Source of the DNA: Syntrophaceticus schinkii
GTDB lineage: Bacteria; Bacillota; DSM-12270; Thermacetogeniales; Thermacetogeniaceae
DNA length: 34,696 nucleotides
Assembly: GCF_000946815.1 (NCBI RefSeq)
Contig: NZ_CDRZ01000001.1
Location: 1-34,696, forward strand
Reading direction: 5' to 3'
The position numbers and the translations under genes are program-made. Below the pieces are notes generated by a model that made no database searches, was not told where the DNA came from, and was given only the letters and a program-made list of their open reading frames with translations. Of this stretch, positions 17,533 through 23,640 are shown piece after piece. Numbering within the stretch: position 1 is the first letter of the stretch; every line of letters begins with the position of its first letter.

Positions 17533-17931
17533 TTATTTTCCGCTAAAATCCTTTCCCGGGCGCCGTTCAGGACGATCAGGTTTTTCTTCCTTCTCTGTTG
17601 CTTCCCCAGCAAGAGAAAGCAAGGTAGTAAGCATCTGTGGATTTACCTTTTTCCCGGATTTTTGGAGCAAACTCGTCAACATCTCAGGCCCCGGTTTTTG
17701 CCCCTGAGACAGCATACCGGTAAGCATTCCCATAACATCCTTCCCCACAGCCCCTGTTCCTGTGCCCACCTGTTCCTGTGCCAGGTTCATAATGCTCATT
17801 AAGGTAAACAGAGATAAAACAGTAATGGTTCCTGGGAGATCCGCCTCTTTTCCATCCAGGTTCTGCAGCGTCTGGGCCATCAAAGAAAAAATACTCACAT
17901 CCCGGTTTCCCAAATCTTCCTCCTGACTCAA
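17533..17931 (-). CDS. Hypothetical protein with hydrophobic segment
   Basis: A 132-residue protein I do not recognise. The N-terminus is acidic (SQEEDLGNRD), then comes a hydrophobic stretch (GTITVLSLFTLMSIMNLA, about residues 37-54), a Gly/Met-rich segment (GKDVMGMLTGMLSQG), two related MLT-(S/T)-LL stretches (PEMLTSLLQKSGKKVNP, PQMLTTLLSLAG) and a basic-acidic tail (EKPDRPERRPGKD). TTG 17931 is chosen because a perfect AAGGAGG lies eight bases upstream; the GTG at 17949 would overlap that site. It is the first gene of a run of small, probably spore-related genes. Coding nature is supported by the start signal and composition. Confidence 0.6.
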   Translation of the reverse strand: MSQEEDLGNRDVSIFSLMAQTLQNLDGKEADLPGTITVLSLFTLMSIMNLAQEQVGTGTGAVGKDVMGMLTGMLSQGQKPGPEMLTSLLQKSGKKVNPQMLTTLLSLAGEATEKEEKPDRPERRPGKDFSGK

Positions 17932-18045
17932 AACACCATCCTCCTTCACTAAAATGCATTCCCTTCATTGTATTCACCAATCACTTACAGGTTACTGACC
18001 AGCCGAGTTACTCTTTTTGGAAGACCACCAGGCCCCCCTAAATGG

Positions 18046-18235
18046 GGATCACAGGGACGGCAGACTGTGTGATAACTCCCAAAATCACCAGTTCAGCGGT
18101 CAGAAGTGGGGGTCATAACTGAAATAGCGGGTAATTGGTGTTCCTTATCCCTAAAAACAACCGGAATTTGATCGTAAGTGGGGGGACGGAAAAGGGCGCA
18201 ATGGTTTTTACACAGTCTGACGGTTCTCTTGATCC
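18046..18235. repeat. MITE-like element, copy B
   Basis: Starts GGATCACAGGGACGGCAGAC and TGTGTGATAA; ends TTTTTACACAGTCTGACGGT and TCTCTTGATCC, an imperfect terminal inverted repeat of about 25 bases. Its right part (18101-18235) is nearly identical to 32121-32256. No transposase is encoded. Confidence 0.75.
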
Positions 18236-18551
18236 ACACAGTGTGACCTCTTTCGGATAAGGCATTTCTTATTCCAACGACCAACCACCAACCCGAAAAA
18301 CGGAAGCCTGAGACCAGAAGTCGGAAGTCTGAAGTCTGAAGTGTTCAGGAACTGCCTTGTGTTACTAAAGGGCACACACAACCCGGCGATCTTTACGATT
18401 GCTTTAGATAATTATTCCAACCACCAACCACTAATTTTCCAACCACTAATCTCGCCAGTCATGGTTCTCCAGCCTGGATTGCGTAACCCTTTCAGATACC
18501 AGGTCAATCCTTTTTCCAACGACTAACCACCAACCACTAATTTGCCAACCA
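18236..18551. repeat. Heptamer arrays between gene and MITE
   Basis: No gene seen. At 18273-18295 and 18415-18452 are AACNACN units; at 18310-18343 a clear GAAGTCN array (AGAAGTC, GGAAGTC, TGAAGTC, TGAAGTG); at 18508-18560 another AACNACN array preceded by CCTTTTTCC. The last supplies the TAG of the next gene (18552-18554). Confidence 0.7.
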
Positions 18552-18848
18552 CTAATCCACACTTCCTCCCAGGAGTTTCTGCGCTTCAGATTTGATGAGA
18601 TCGCTCCCCTTTTGTAGAGCATCCTCCACAGCAACACCTACCAGTTCCTCCAGTTGAGGAACATTACGCGCCAAACGCGGGTTGATCTTGACTCCTAGCA
18701 CCTGAAATTTACCGCTGATCAGGATCCTTACAGCACCATTTCCGCTGATACCCTCTACCTTTTTGCCTTCCATCTGTTTTTCCATTTTTTTGAGAATCAT
18801 TTTTATTAAGTTCTGTGTGATGCTGGATGCTTCAGGGACTGGCATCAT
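18552..18848 (-). CDS. YbaB/EbfC-family nucleoid-associated protein paralogue
   Basis: A 98-residue protein with the YbaB/EbfC fold: an N-terminal helix (SITQNLIKMILKKMEKQMEG), the VEGISGNGAVRILISGKFQV strand region, VLGVKINPRLA, then the C-terminal helices LEELVGVAVEDALQKG and KSEAQKLLGG. These proteins bind DNA as dimers. The housekeeping ybaB usually sits between dnaX and recR; this copy lies in a sporulation-like cluster, so it is probably a specialised paralogue. The start is ATG 18848 after AGGGAGG and overlaps the stop of the upstream gene by four bases, implying translational coupling. The TAG stop is provided by a heptamer array. Confidence 0.82.
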   Translation of the reverse strand: MMPVPEASSITQNLIKMILKKMEKQMEGKKVEGISGNGAVRILISGKFQVLGVKINPRLARNVPQLEELVGVAVEDALQKGSDLIKSEAQKLLGGSVD

Positions 18849-19144
18849 ACTTTCCTCCCTTTTCCGTCCGGGCTGCCTGCAAAATCTGAAAGAAGGAGTA
18901 AAATTAAGATCAAGAATAGTGTAAAAGGATTGGCTTTCTTTTTTTCCCCGTCACCAAAAAACCGCCGGGAATCCCCATTTAGGGAGTTTTGTAAAGTAAT
19001 AATATAATTTTGTGCGGGTTCGCTGGAAAGCAGCTTTAAAAATTCATCGAGAAGATCCGCCACCTTTTCACCCTGGGGTCCCAAGTATGGACGAAAACTT
19101 TTTAAAACCTGCACTGCATCTTCATCATATAAAACAACTGCCAT
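18845..19144 (-). CDS. RPYLGP-domain protein with YjcZ-like C-terminal helix
   Basis: A 99-residue protein of unknown function. Residues 1-50 (VVLYDEDAVQVLKSFRPYLG, then LLDEFLKLLSSEPAQN) match the N-terminus of the protein at 20552-20911: both have YDE(D/N)A, RPYLGP(Q/H)G and LL-SEPA in the same spacing. The C-terminus carries a hydrophobic helix (ANPFTLFLILILLLLSDFAG) that closely resembles the LFLILILLFFGDP tail of the neighbouring micro-ORFs. ATG 19144 is chosen with AAAGGAGG nine bases upstream. The gene overlaps the ybaB-like gene by four bases and probably forms an operon with it. I infer a membrane-anchored protein; function not known. Confidence 0.7.
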   Translation of the reverse strand: MAVVLYDEDAVQVLKSFRPYLGPQGEKVADLLDEFLKLLSSEPAQNYIITLQNSLNGDSRRFFGDGEKKKANPFTLFLILILLLLSDFAGSPDGKGRKV

Positions 19145-19229
19145 CTGCCTCACCCTCCTTTATCTTTTATCCTTAATGAATAAGAGGCCACTCCGCATTT
19201 ACGGTGTGGCCTCCACAGCAAACCCGGAT

Positions 19230-19319
19230 TTAAGGATCACCGAAAAAAGTAGAATCAGTATCAAGAAAAGAATCAGTTCGAAATTGCCAAAAAAGGCTTT
19301 TGCCTTTTGCTTGTGCCAT
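19230..19319 (-). CDS. YjcZ-like micro-ORF, middle out of frame
   Basis: A 29-codon ORF that begins MAQAKGKS and ends TFFGDP. Its beginning and end fit the micro-ORF family, but the middle reads WQFRTDSFLDTDST, with no membrane helix. Dropping one T from the T4 run at 19298-19301 and adding one A in the A6 run at 19243-19248 restores AFFGNFELILFLILILLFFG, the family sequence, at the same length. So two compensating indels separate it from its relatives, either real decay or sequence errors. GGAAAGGATAA precedes the ATG. Confidence 0.55.
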   Translation of the reverse strand: MAQAKGKSLFWQFRTDSFLDTDSTFFGDP

Positions 19320-19357
19320 TTATCCTTTCCCCTCGTTGCTGGTTGGATTTGTGGATT

Positions 19358-19392
19358 GGTGCCCTGGTATTGTTGACAAATACCGGGGCACC
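19358..19392 (-). other. Strong hairpin between two micro-ORFs
   Basis: GGTGCCC-GGTATT and AATACC-GGGCACC pair with one mismatch around a seven-base loop. It lies between the micro-ORFs at 19230 and 19420. There is no T run on either side, so an RNA-processing or attenuation role is possible but not shown. Confidence 0.6.
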
Positions 19393-19419
19393 TTGTAGAG
19401 CATCAGAGCGTGTTGTTGT

Positions 19420-19512
19420 TTATGGATCACCGAAGAATAGCAGAATCAGAATCAGGAACAGAATAAACGCCCAGCTGCCAAAACCGCCGCAACCAAATTG
19501 TTTGGCTTCCAT
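19420..19512 (-). CDS. YjcZ-like sporulation microprotein
   Basis: A 30-residue protein: MEAKQFGCGGFGSW, then a membrane helix AFILFLILILLFF and the tail GDP. It resembles the YjcZ/SscA-type sporulation microproteins (Gly-rich head, one helix) of Bacillales and Clostridia. GAGGAGGG lies six bases upstream of the ATG. The leader GGTGAGGAGGGATATTG is identical to that of the copy at 19568, which indicates recent duplication. Family likeness is by eye; other single-helix families are possible. Confidence 0.75.
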   Translation of the reverse strand: MEAKQFGCGGFGSWAFILFLILILLFFGDP

Positions 19513-19567
19513 CAATATCCCTCCTCACCATTGAAGACTCGCATATCCCACAATCACTTTTGCTTTT

Positions 19568-19669
19568 TTATGGATCACCGAAAAAGAGCAGGATAAGAAT
19601 CAGAAAGAGAATAAGAGCCCAACTACCACCGAAAAACCCCTTGCCAAAGCCAAATTGTTTGGATTCCAT
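19568..19669 (-). CDS. YjcZ-like sporulation microprotein
   Basis: A 33-residue protein: MESKQFGFGKGFFGGSW, the helix ALILFLILILLFF and GDP. The same ribosome-binding leader (GAGGAGGG) as its neighbour. GFGKGFFGG is the Gly-Phe head seen in the copies at 19825 and 20188. Too short for usual ORF calls, but the conservation among copies supports it. Confidence 0.8.
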   Translation of the reverse strand: MESKQFGFGKGFFGGSWALILFLILILLFFGDP

Positions 19670-19705
19670 CAATATCCCTCCTCACCATTAAAGATTTCAT
19701 CTGTC

Positions 19706-19742
19706 TTAGATGTCTGACGCCAGAGGTCTGATGTCGGAAGTT
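19706..19742. repeat. GAAGTCN-type heptamers
   Basis: GTCTGAC, GCCAGAG, GTCTGAT, GTCGGAA units upstream of the micro-ORF at 19568. Confidence 0.55.
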
Positions 19743-19824
19743 TACACAGCAACTCTATAACCGATTCAACCGATGTTTTCAGCCTCTGATGGTATTGCCA
19801 CATAGTGGCATGGGTGTACTGATT

Positions 19825-19926
19825 CTAGCCGTCCCCGAAGAAAAGCAAGATCAGAACCAGGAAGAGAATAAACGCCCAACTGCCACCAAAACAGCCCTTG
19901 CCAAAGCCAAAGCCCTTAGACTCCAT
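19825..19926 (-). CDS. YjcZ-like sporulation microprotein
   Basis: A 33-residue protein: MESKGFGFGKGCFGGSW, the helix AFILFLVLILLFF and the tail GDG, with a TAG stop. AGGAGGGG precedes the ATG. A candidate promoter (AACAC, 14 bases, CATATTATGG) lies at 19993-20021, about 67 bases upstream. Confidence 0.8.
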   Translation of the reverse strand: MESKGFGFGKGCFGGSWAFILFLVLILLFFGDG

Positions 19927-19992
19927 ATTACCCCTCCTATCTCAGATACGGGTCTCATCCCATCGGAACCAGCCCGTTTGAGCTTTTCTACA

Positions 19993-20021
19993 CCATAATA
20001 TGTTGCTTTAGGAAAAGTGTT
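19993..20021 (-). promoter_or_regulatory. Shared promoter-like motif
   Basis: AACAC, 14 bases, CATATTATGG. The same motif with the same spacing occurs at 21161-21189 upstream of another micro-ORF. It fits a sigma-K/E type promoter (ACA at -35, CATANNNT at -10). Motif seen, sigma factor inferred. Confidence 0.5.
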
Positions 20022-20099
20022 ACACCAGCTCGGGGATTTTTCAACCCCACTGATTGGCACACTGTTATTTCTTATTGCCAGCAAGTCAAGCCCCTACTA

Positions 20100-20134
20100 T
20101 TGCTTTCCCACTGGTTAAACCAGTGGGAAAGCAA
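20100..20134. repeat. Perfect 17-bp inverted repeat
   Basis: TTGCTTTCCCACTGGTT, one A, then its exact reverse complement. It lies 53 bases after the stop of the micro-ORF at 20188 and before the promoter-like site of the next. No T run follows on the gene strand. Confidence 0.8.
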
Positions 20135-20187
20135 GATGCCGGACAAACAAAAGGGTACCCGGATCCCTCCAGATACCCTTGATCTGT

Positions 20188-20298
20188 TTAGCCATCACCG
20201 AAAAACAGCAGAATCAAAATCAGGAACAGAATAAACACCCAACTGCCACCAAAAAAACCCTTACCAAAACCAAAACCTCTTTCTTCTACTTCTGCCAA
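20188..20298 (-). CDS. YjcZ-like sporulation microprotein
   Basis: A 36-residue protein with a TTG start at 20298, six bases after a strong AAAGGAGGG. It reads AEVEERGFGFGKGFFGGSW, the helix VFILFLILILLFF and GDG. The acidic N-terminus is longer than in the other copies. A weaker promoter-like site (CATATTATGG) lies at 20384-20393. Confidence 0.78.
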   Translation of the reverse strand: MAEVEERGFGFGKGFFGGSWVFILFLILILLFFGDG

Positions 20299-20383
20299 GG
20301 CAAACCCTCCTTTATGCATATGACTTGTAATCTGTGGGAAAATAGCGCCAGGGAAGAATTGTTACTTCTCTGGTATCCCCATC

Positions 20384-20414
20384 CCATAATATGTAGCTGC
20401 TAACGCAATTGTCA
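20384..20414 (-). promoter_or_regulatory. Promoter-like site, weaker copy
   Basis: The same CATATTATGG -10 as at 19993 and 21161, with TGACAA 15 bases upstream in place of AACAC. It lies about 86 bases before the TTG of the micro-ORF. Confidence 0.4.
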
Positions 20415-20551
20415 CCTAATTTACTTAATCCTCAAGTAGACACCCATGCCGCCTGATGGCAAGTACCATCAGTAATCTTTCGGGTAAGGCATTTTATTCT
20501 GACGACTAACCACTAACCACTAACCGCCAATTTGGCATCCGACCTCTATTT

Positions 20552-20911
20552 TCACGGTAGATCCCAGGCTTGTTCCGCTTCTATTTTGTCTTCTGATTTT
20601 TCTTCTGATTGCACACCGAACAACATCTTTGCCATTGGAGCATCCGCCAAGAACAACAGGGCTTGCAACAAAAAGAGAGTTGCCGGTTTGGATTCTTTTT
20701 GAGATATATCAGGCATTGTTAATGCCTTAAAGCCCTCCCCTGGCCCTAAGATTCGTAAAGAGTCCAGCGTTTTTTTGGCCGGCTCACTGTGGAGTAACTC
20801 CAGTAAGCTTTCCAGGGCTATAAGGCACCCATTACCATGAGGACCCAAGTATGGTCGGAGACTTTGGACAAATAAAAGTGCATTTTCATCATAGGAAACG
20901 CCGGCCACCAT
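20552..20911 (-). CDS. RPYLGP-domain protein
   Basis: A 119-residue protein of unknown function, paralogous to the one at 18845-19144. Shared points: YDENALLFVQSLRPYLGPHG and LLELLHSEPAK. The middle (GPGEGFKALTMPDISQKE) is longer. A moderately hydrophobic segment (PATLFLLQALLFLADAPMA) stands where the paralogue has its membrane helix, and the tail is acidic (SEEKSEDKIEAEQAW). ATG 20911 has AAGGGGGG four bases upstream. A heptamer array (20505-20545) lies just after the stop. The pair brackets the micro-ORFs, which suggests one functional locus. Confidence 0.7.
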   Translation of the reverse strand: MVAGVSYDENALLFVQSLRPYLGPHGNGCLIALESLLELLHSEPAKKTLDSLRILGPGEGFKALTMPDISQKESKPATLFLLQALLFLADAPMAKMLFGVQSEEKSEDKIEAEQAWDLP

Positions 20912-21004
20912 AAATCCCCCCTTTTATCATTTTGTTAAGGCAGTTATAAAGCAGTTGCTGAGTAGAACCGCAATAACTGACCTGCATCCGCACTAAAACA
21001 ATTA

Positions 21005-21091
21005 TCAAGGATCAATACATAACAAGATCAAAATTAGGAAGAGGATTATCCAAAAACAGCTAAAAAAGCCCCCTTTTCCGCAGCGTCCCAT
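21005..21091 (-). CDS. Divergent YjcZ-like microprotein
   Basis: A 28-residue protein: MGRCGKGGFFSCFW, the helix IILFLILILLCI and DP. Divergent from the other copies (Cys-containing) but with the same LFLILILL core and DP end. A perfect AAAGGAGG precedes the ATG by ten bases. A promoter-like site (AACAC, 14 bases, CATATTATGG) is at 21161-21189, 70 bases upstream. Confidence 0.72.
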   Translation of the reverse strand: MGRCGKGGFFSCFWIILFLILILLCIDP

Positions 21092-21160
21092 ATTTAACTG
21101 CCTCCTTTCCAACGCCAATCCGGCTCAATTTTTGGGAAAAAGCCAATTAGGCTTCTCTGT

Positions 21161-21189
21161 CCATAATATGGCTTTACGCCGGAAGTGTT
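21161..21189 (-). promoter_or_regulatory. Shared promoter-like motif
   Basis: AACAC, 14 bases, CATATTATGG, identical in layout to 19993-20021. It begins four bases after the patatin stop codon and can drive the micro-ORF at 21005. Confidence 0.5.
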
Positions 21190-21192
21190 CCT

Positions 21193-22071
21193 CTAATACA
21201 GCAGTCTTTTTATGTCCGGGAGGGCCATCTCGGCAGCTCGGCGCCCGCGCTCTAACAGTTCTGTAACCCGACCAAAATCATCCAATTCAGCATCAAGTGC
21301 CAGGGGCTCAATAACGAGATCTGCAGAATCGAGATCAAAGCGGGTGCCCTGCAGGTTCATGATGTTGATTCCCCGCTGGACCACCTGGATCAAGGACTGC
21401 GGTTCCTGTACACTCCCTTTCTGTTTCAAGCTCACCCCTATAACTTTACGAGAGCCCAATAGCCGTGCTAAGGGCGCGGGTACCATCTCCAAGAGTCCCC
21501 CATCTGCAAGGAGTGTCCCTTGATAGGGAACCGGTTCAAAAACCCCGGGAATGGCGCAACTGGCCTGAACCGCCGCTCCCAGGGGCGCTTTTTGAAAAAA
21601 AACCGTTTCCGGCAGCTGTGGCAGCGAAGAGATGTTGGAAAACACCACTTTTTTCCCTGTGATCAGGTCAACTGCTACCACACCGAAGGGCATGGCTATT
21701 TCGCTGAAACAGTTTTTCTTTGTTGTTTTTTCTACCAACTGCCCGATTTTTTTCCCGCTGAACAGTGCCCTGGGTATGGCATCCAGCAAACTGGCCATAT
21801 CCCGCAGATTACTCAATAAAAACTGTATGAAGGAGTGGGGATTGAAGTTCCAGGCAAAAATATCCCCTTTGTTCAGGTTTTGAGACAGTTCACGCAGAAC
21901 AGACAGGTTAACCCCGGCGGCATAAAGTGCCCCGACAATGCTTCCGGCGCTGGTGCCGGTAACCACATCCGGAACAATCTCATTTTCCTCCAGAACCTCC
22001 AGCACACCGATGTGTGCCACCCCCAGGATCCCCCCACCCCCCAGGGCAACACCCAGCCGCTTTCGCCTCAT
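21193..22071 (-). CDS. Patatin-like phospholipase
   Basis: A 292-residue patatin-like (RssA/YchK-type) lipid hydrolase. The oxyanion loop GVALGGGGILGVAHIG is at residues 7-22, the nucleophile elbow GTSAGS with Ser41, and the second catalytic residue of the Ser-Asp dyad in LADGGLLEMVP (Asp190). No signal peptide is seen, so it probably acts at the inner face of the membrane or in the mother cell. The ATG overlaps the stop of the upstream protease gene (22068-22071), so the two are translationally coupled. Substrate unknown. Length is normal for the bacterial family. Confidence 0.9.
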   Translation of the reverse strand: MRRKRLGVALGGGGILGVAHIGVLEVLEENEIVPDVVTGTSAGSIVGALYAAGVNLSVLRELSQNLNKGDIFAWNFNPHSFIQFLLSNLRDMASLLDAIPRALFSGKKIGQLVEKTTKKNCFSEIAMPFGVVAVDLITGKKVVFSNISSLPQLPETVFFQKAPLGAAVQASCAIPGVFEPVPYQGTLLADGGLLEMVPAPLARLLGSRKVIGVSLKQKGSVQEPQSLIQVVQRGINIMNLQGTRFDLDSADLVIEPLALDAELDDFGRVTELLERGRRAAEMALPDIKRLLY

Positions 22072-23072
22072 ACCAAATCAACACCTAGCTTATCCAGGAC
22101 TGCCTGAATGGGGTTGAGGACAGTGAACTCATTAGAACCGGCAAAAAGCAGCCCTACAGCTTGATTTTCCTGATCCAGCACTATGGAACCGCTGTCTCCG
22201 GCCAATGACTTCATCTCTGTCATTATCTGGTCCTGGAACCTCACCACATCATCGCTGTGGCCCATGCTTACATTTAAAGTAACATGAACGGCTGTGACCT
22301 TCCCTTCTGTAATTCCGGAGGTGCGCCCGCTTTTTTTAACCGTCATGCCAGGCTCCGCATCTATAATCCCGTTCACCTTGCCGAATTCGATGATCTCTGG
22401 AGTAATATCCTTGGGGTCCACCGGGCGGGCAAGAGCACAGTCAACCATATTCGTCGCTCCCAGCTTTTCTAGACGCATCCGGTAATGTGGACGGAAGGCG
22501 TGAATCACGGCATTGGCAGCCCGGACACCCATCACTGCCATTCTGCAGTCTGCACTCCTGCTGAACCTTTGAATAGGAATAAACCGTTCCAGGTGGCCGA
22601 TGAGATCCTTTTCCGATCCACCATCATAGACCCCAGGTTGGTAAACCGGATCTCCCTTCCCTGCTCTCCTATCCACACCGTCAGAGGCGTTGGCCAGAAC
22701 ATGATTATTAGATAAAATCAGCAGTTCACCGGTTTCGCGGTCACGCACTACAGCACCGAAGGTACCGGCAGTCACCTTAAAATGCCCGATGCTGGAACCA
22801 GGAGCCGCGGGGCGCTGCCTATCCATCCTCCCCAGGAAGCGCACCTCGCCCACTTCAATCACATCTGTGCAGTGACGCCCAACTCGCCGGGGGATACATT
22901 CATCTACCCCCAAAGCCTCTGCAGGCACTTTCTTCTCCACAAAAAATATGACAGCCGGCTCGTCCGTATCCTGCCGGCCTCGCTTTTTGTACCCGATTCC
23001 CATCCCGATGACATTGGGCAGCTCAGTATAGCGTTTTTTGGCTACCCCTAAAGAACGCAGCAGTTTCCGCAT
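22068..23072 (-). CDS. Trypsin-like (S1-fold) serine protease homologue
   Basis: A 334-residue protein with a chymotrypsin-fold catalytic set: LLILSNNHVLAN (His124), MVDCALARP (Asp211) and LAGDSGSIVLD (Ser294). The first hundred residues (NVIGMGIGYKKRGRQDTDEP, AVIFFVEKKVP) form a domain common in the Nal1-like or YtpP-associated proteins of Firmicutes. There is no signal peptide, so it is probably cytoplasmic or packaged in the spore. GGGGGAGGAAG precedes ATG 23072. It is coupled to the patatin gene by a 4-base overlap. Target unknown. Confidence 0.82.
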   Translation of the reverse strand: MRKLLRSLGVAKKRYTELPNVIGMGIGYKKRGRQDTDEPAVIFFVEKKVPAEALGVDECIPRRVGRHCTDVIEVGEVRFLGRMDRQRPAAPGSSIGHFKVTAGTFGAVVRDRETGELLILSNNHVLANASDGVDRRAGKGDPVYQPGVYDGGSEKDLIGHLERFIPIQRFSRSADCRMAVMGVRAANAVIHAFRPHYRMRLEKLGATNMVDCALARPVDPKDITPEIIEFGKVNGIIDAEPGMTVKKSGRTSGITEGKVTAVHVTLNVSMGHSDDVVRFQDQIMTEMKSLAGDSGSIVLDQENQAVGLLFAGSNEFTVLNPIQAVLDKLGVDLV

Positions 23073-23291
23073 CTTCCTCCCCCCTTGTTTTTGTCAATCT
23101 AGTATATTCAGGGGAAAGGTCATTTGGTGTCACTAACCACTAACAACCATTCTGCATAAAATAGAGGTCAGATGCATAAAGTTAGCCCCTGAACTCACCC
23201 CTCATCTTGAGCATAATGTTAGATTTTTGGAGATTGCAGGGAGTGATTGGGGTATGATGCCATAAAATTGTGGAAGGAAGGTGTTTAATCA
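23073..23291. other. Short divergent intergenic region
   Basis: Divergent gap between the protease gene and the 80-residue gene. It holds a short CACTAACCACTAACAACC repeat remnant (23132-23150) and an AGAGGTCAGATGC heptamer remnant. No clear promoter was recognised. Confidence 0.4.
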
Positions 23292-23534
23292 ATGAAAAAA
23301 GAAGAACCGCGCAAATTTTCCCCGGAGGAGTCCGCCCCCATTATCAAGAGGCAAACCAAGTTCAGTCAGCAGCGGTTGTGGAATGTTGTTGAAGATATGA
23401 AGGAAAAGGAAAGAAACCAGCTCTTAAAGGACATAAACTCCTGCCTCAAAGCAATTGAACAGAGGCTTGAGCGCATAGAAAACTTATTCCGATATAAACT
23501 CTTTGACGCTGAAACCGAAATCATAGATGAATAA
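23292..23534 (+). CDS. Hypothetical small coiled-coil protein
   Basis: An 80-residue highly charged protein I do not recognise. The N-terminus (EEPRKFSPEESAPIIKRQTK) is polar; residues 30-70 (WNVVEDMKEKERNQLLKDIN, AIEQRLERIENLFRYK) are predicted to form a continuous helix with heptad-like L/I spacing. AAGGAAGG lies upstream of the ATG. It is one of few plus-strand genes and ends before a bidirectional terminator. No membrane segment. Confidence 0.6.
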   Translation: MKKEEPRKFSPEESAPIIKRQTKFSQQRLWNVVEDMKEKERNQLLKDINSCLKAIEQRLERIENLFRYKLFDAETEIIDE

Positions 23535-23585
23535 GCACACTTGATACCAGTCTTTTATACAGCAACACCACCAACGATTTACAAT

Positions 23586-23626
23586 AAAAAAAGGGCAAAC
23601 CATATGCGGTTGGCCCCTTTTTATTT
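23586..23626. terminator. Bidirectional terminator
   Basis: GGGC-AAACC and GGTT-GGCCC pair around ATATGC, flanked by an A run on the left and a T run on the right, so it can serve the plus-strand 80-residue gene and the minus-strand Cys-rich gene. Confidence 0.75.
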
Positions 23627-23640
23627 TCCCTGTTAGTTTT

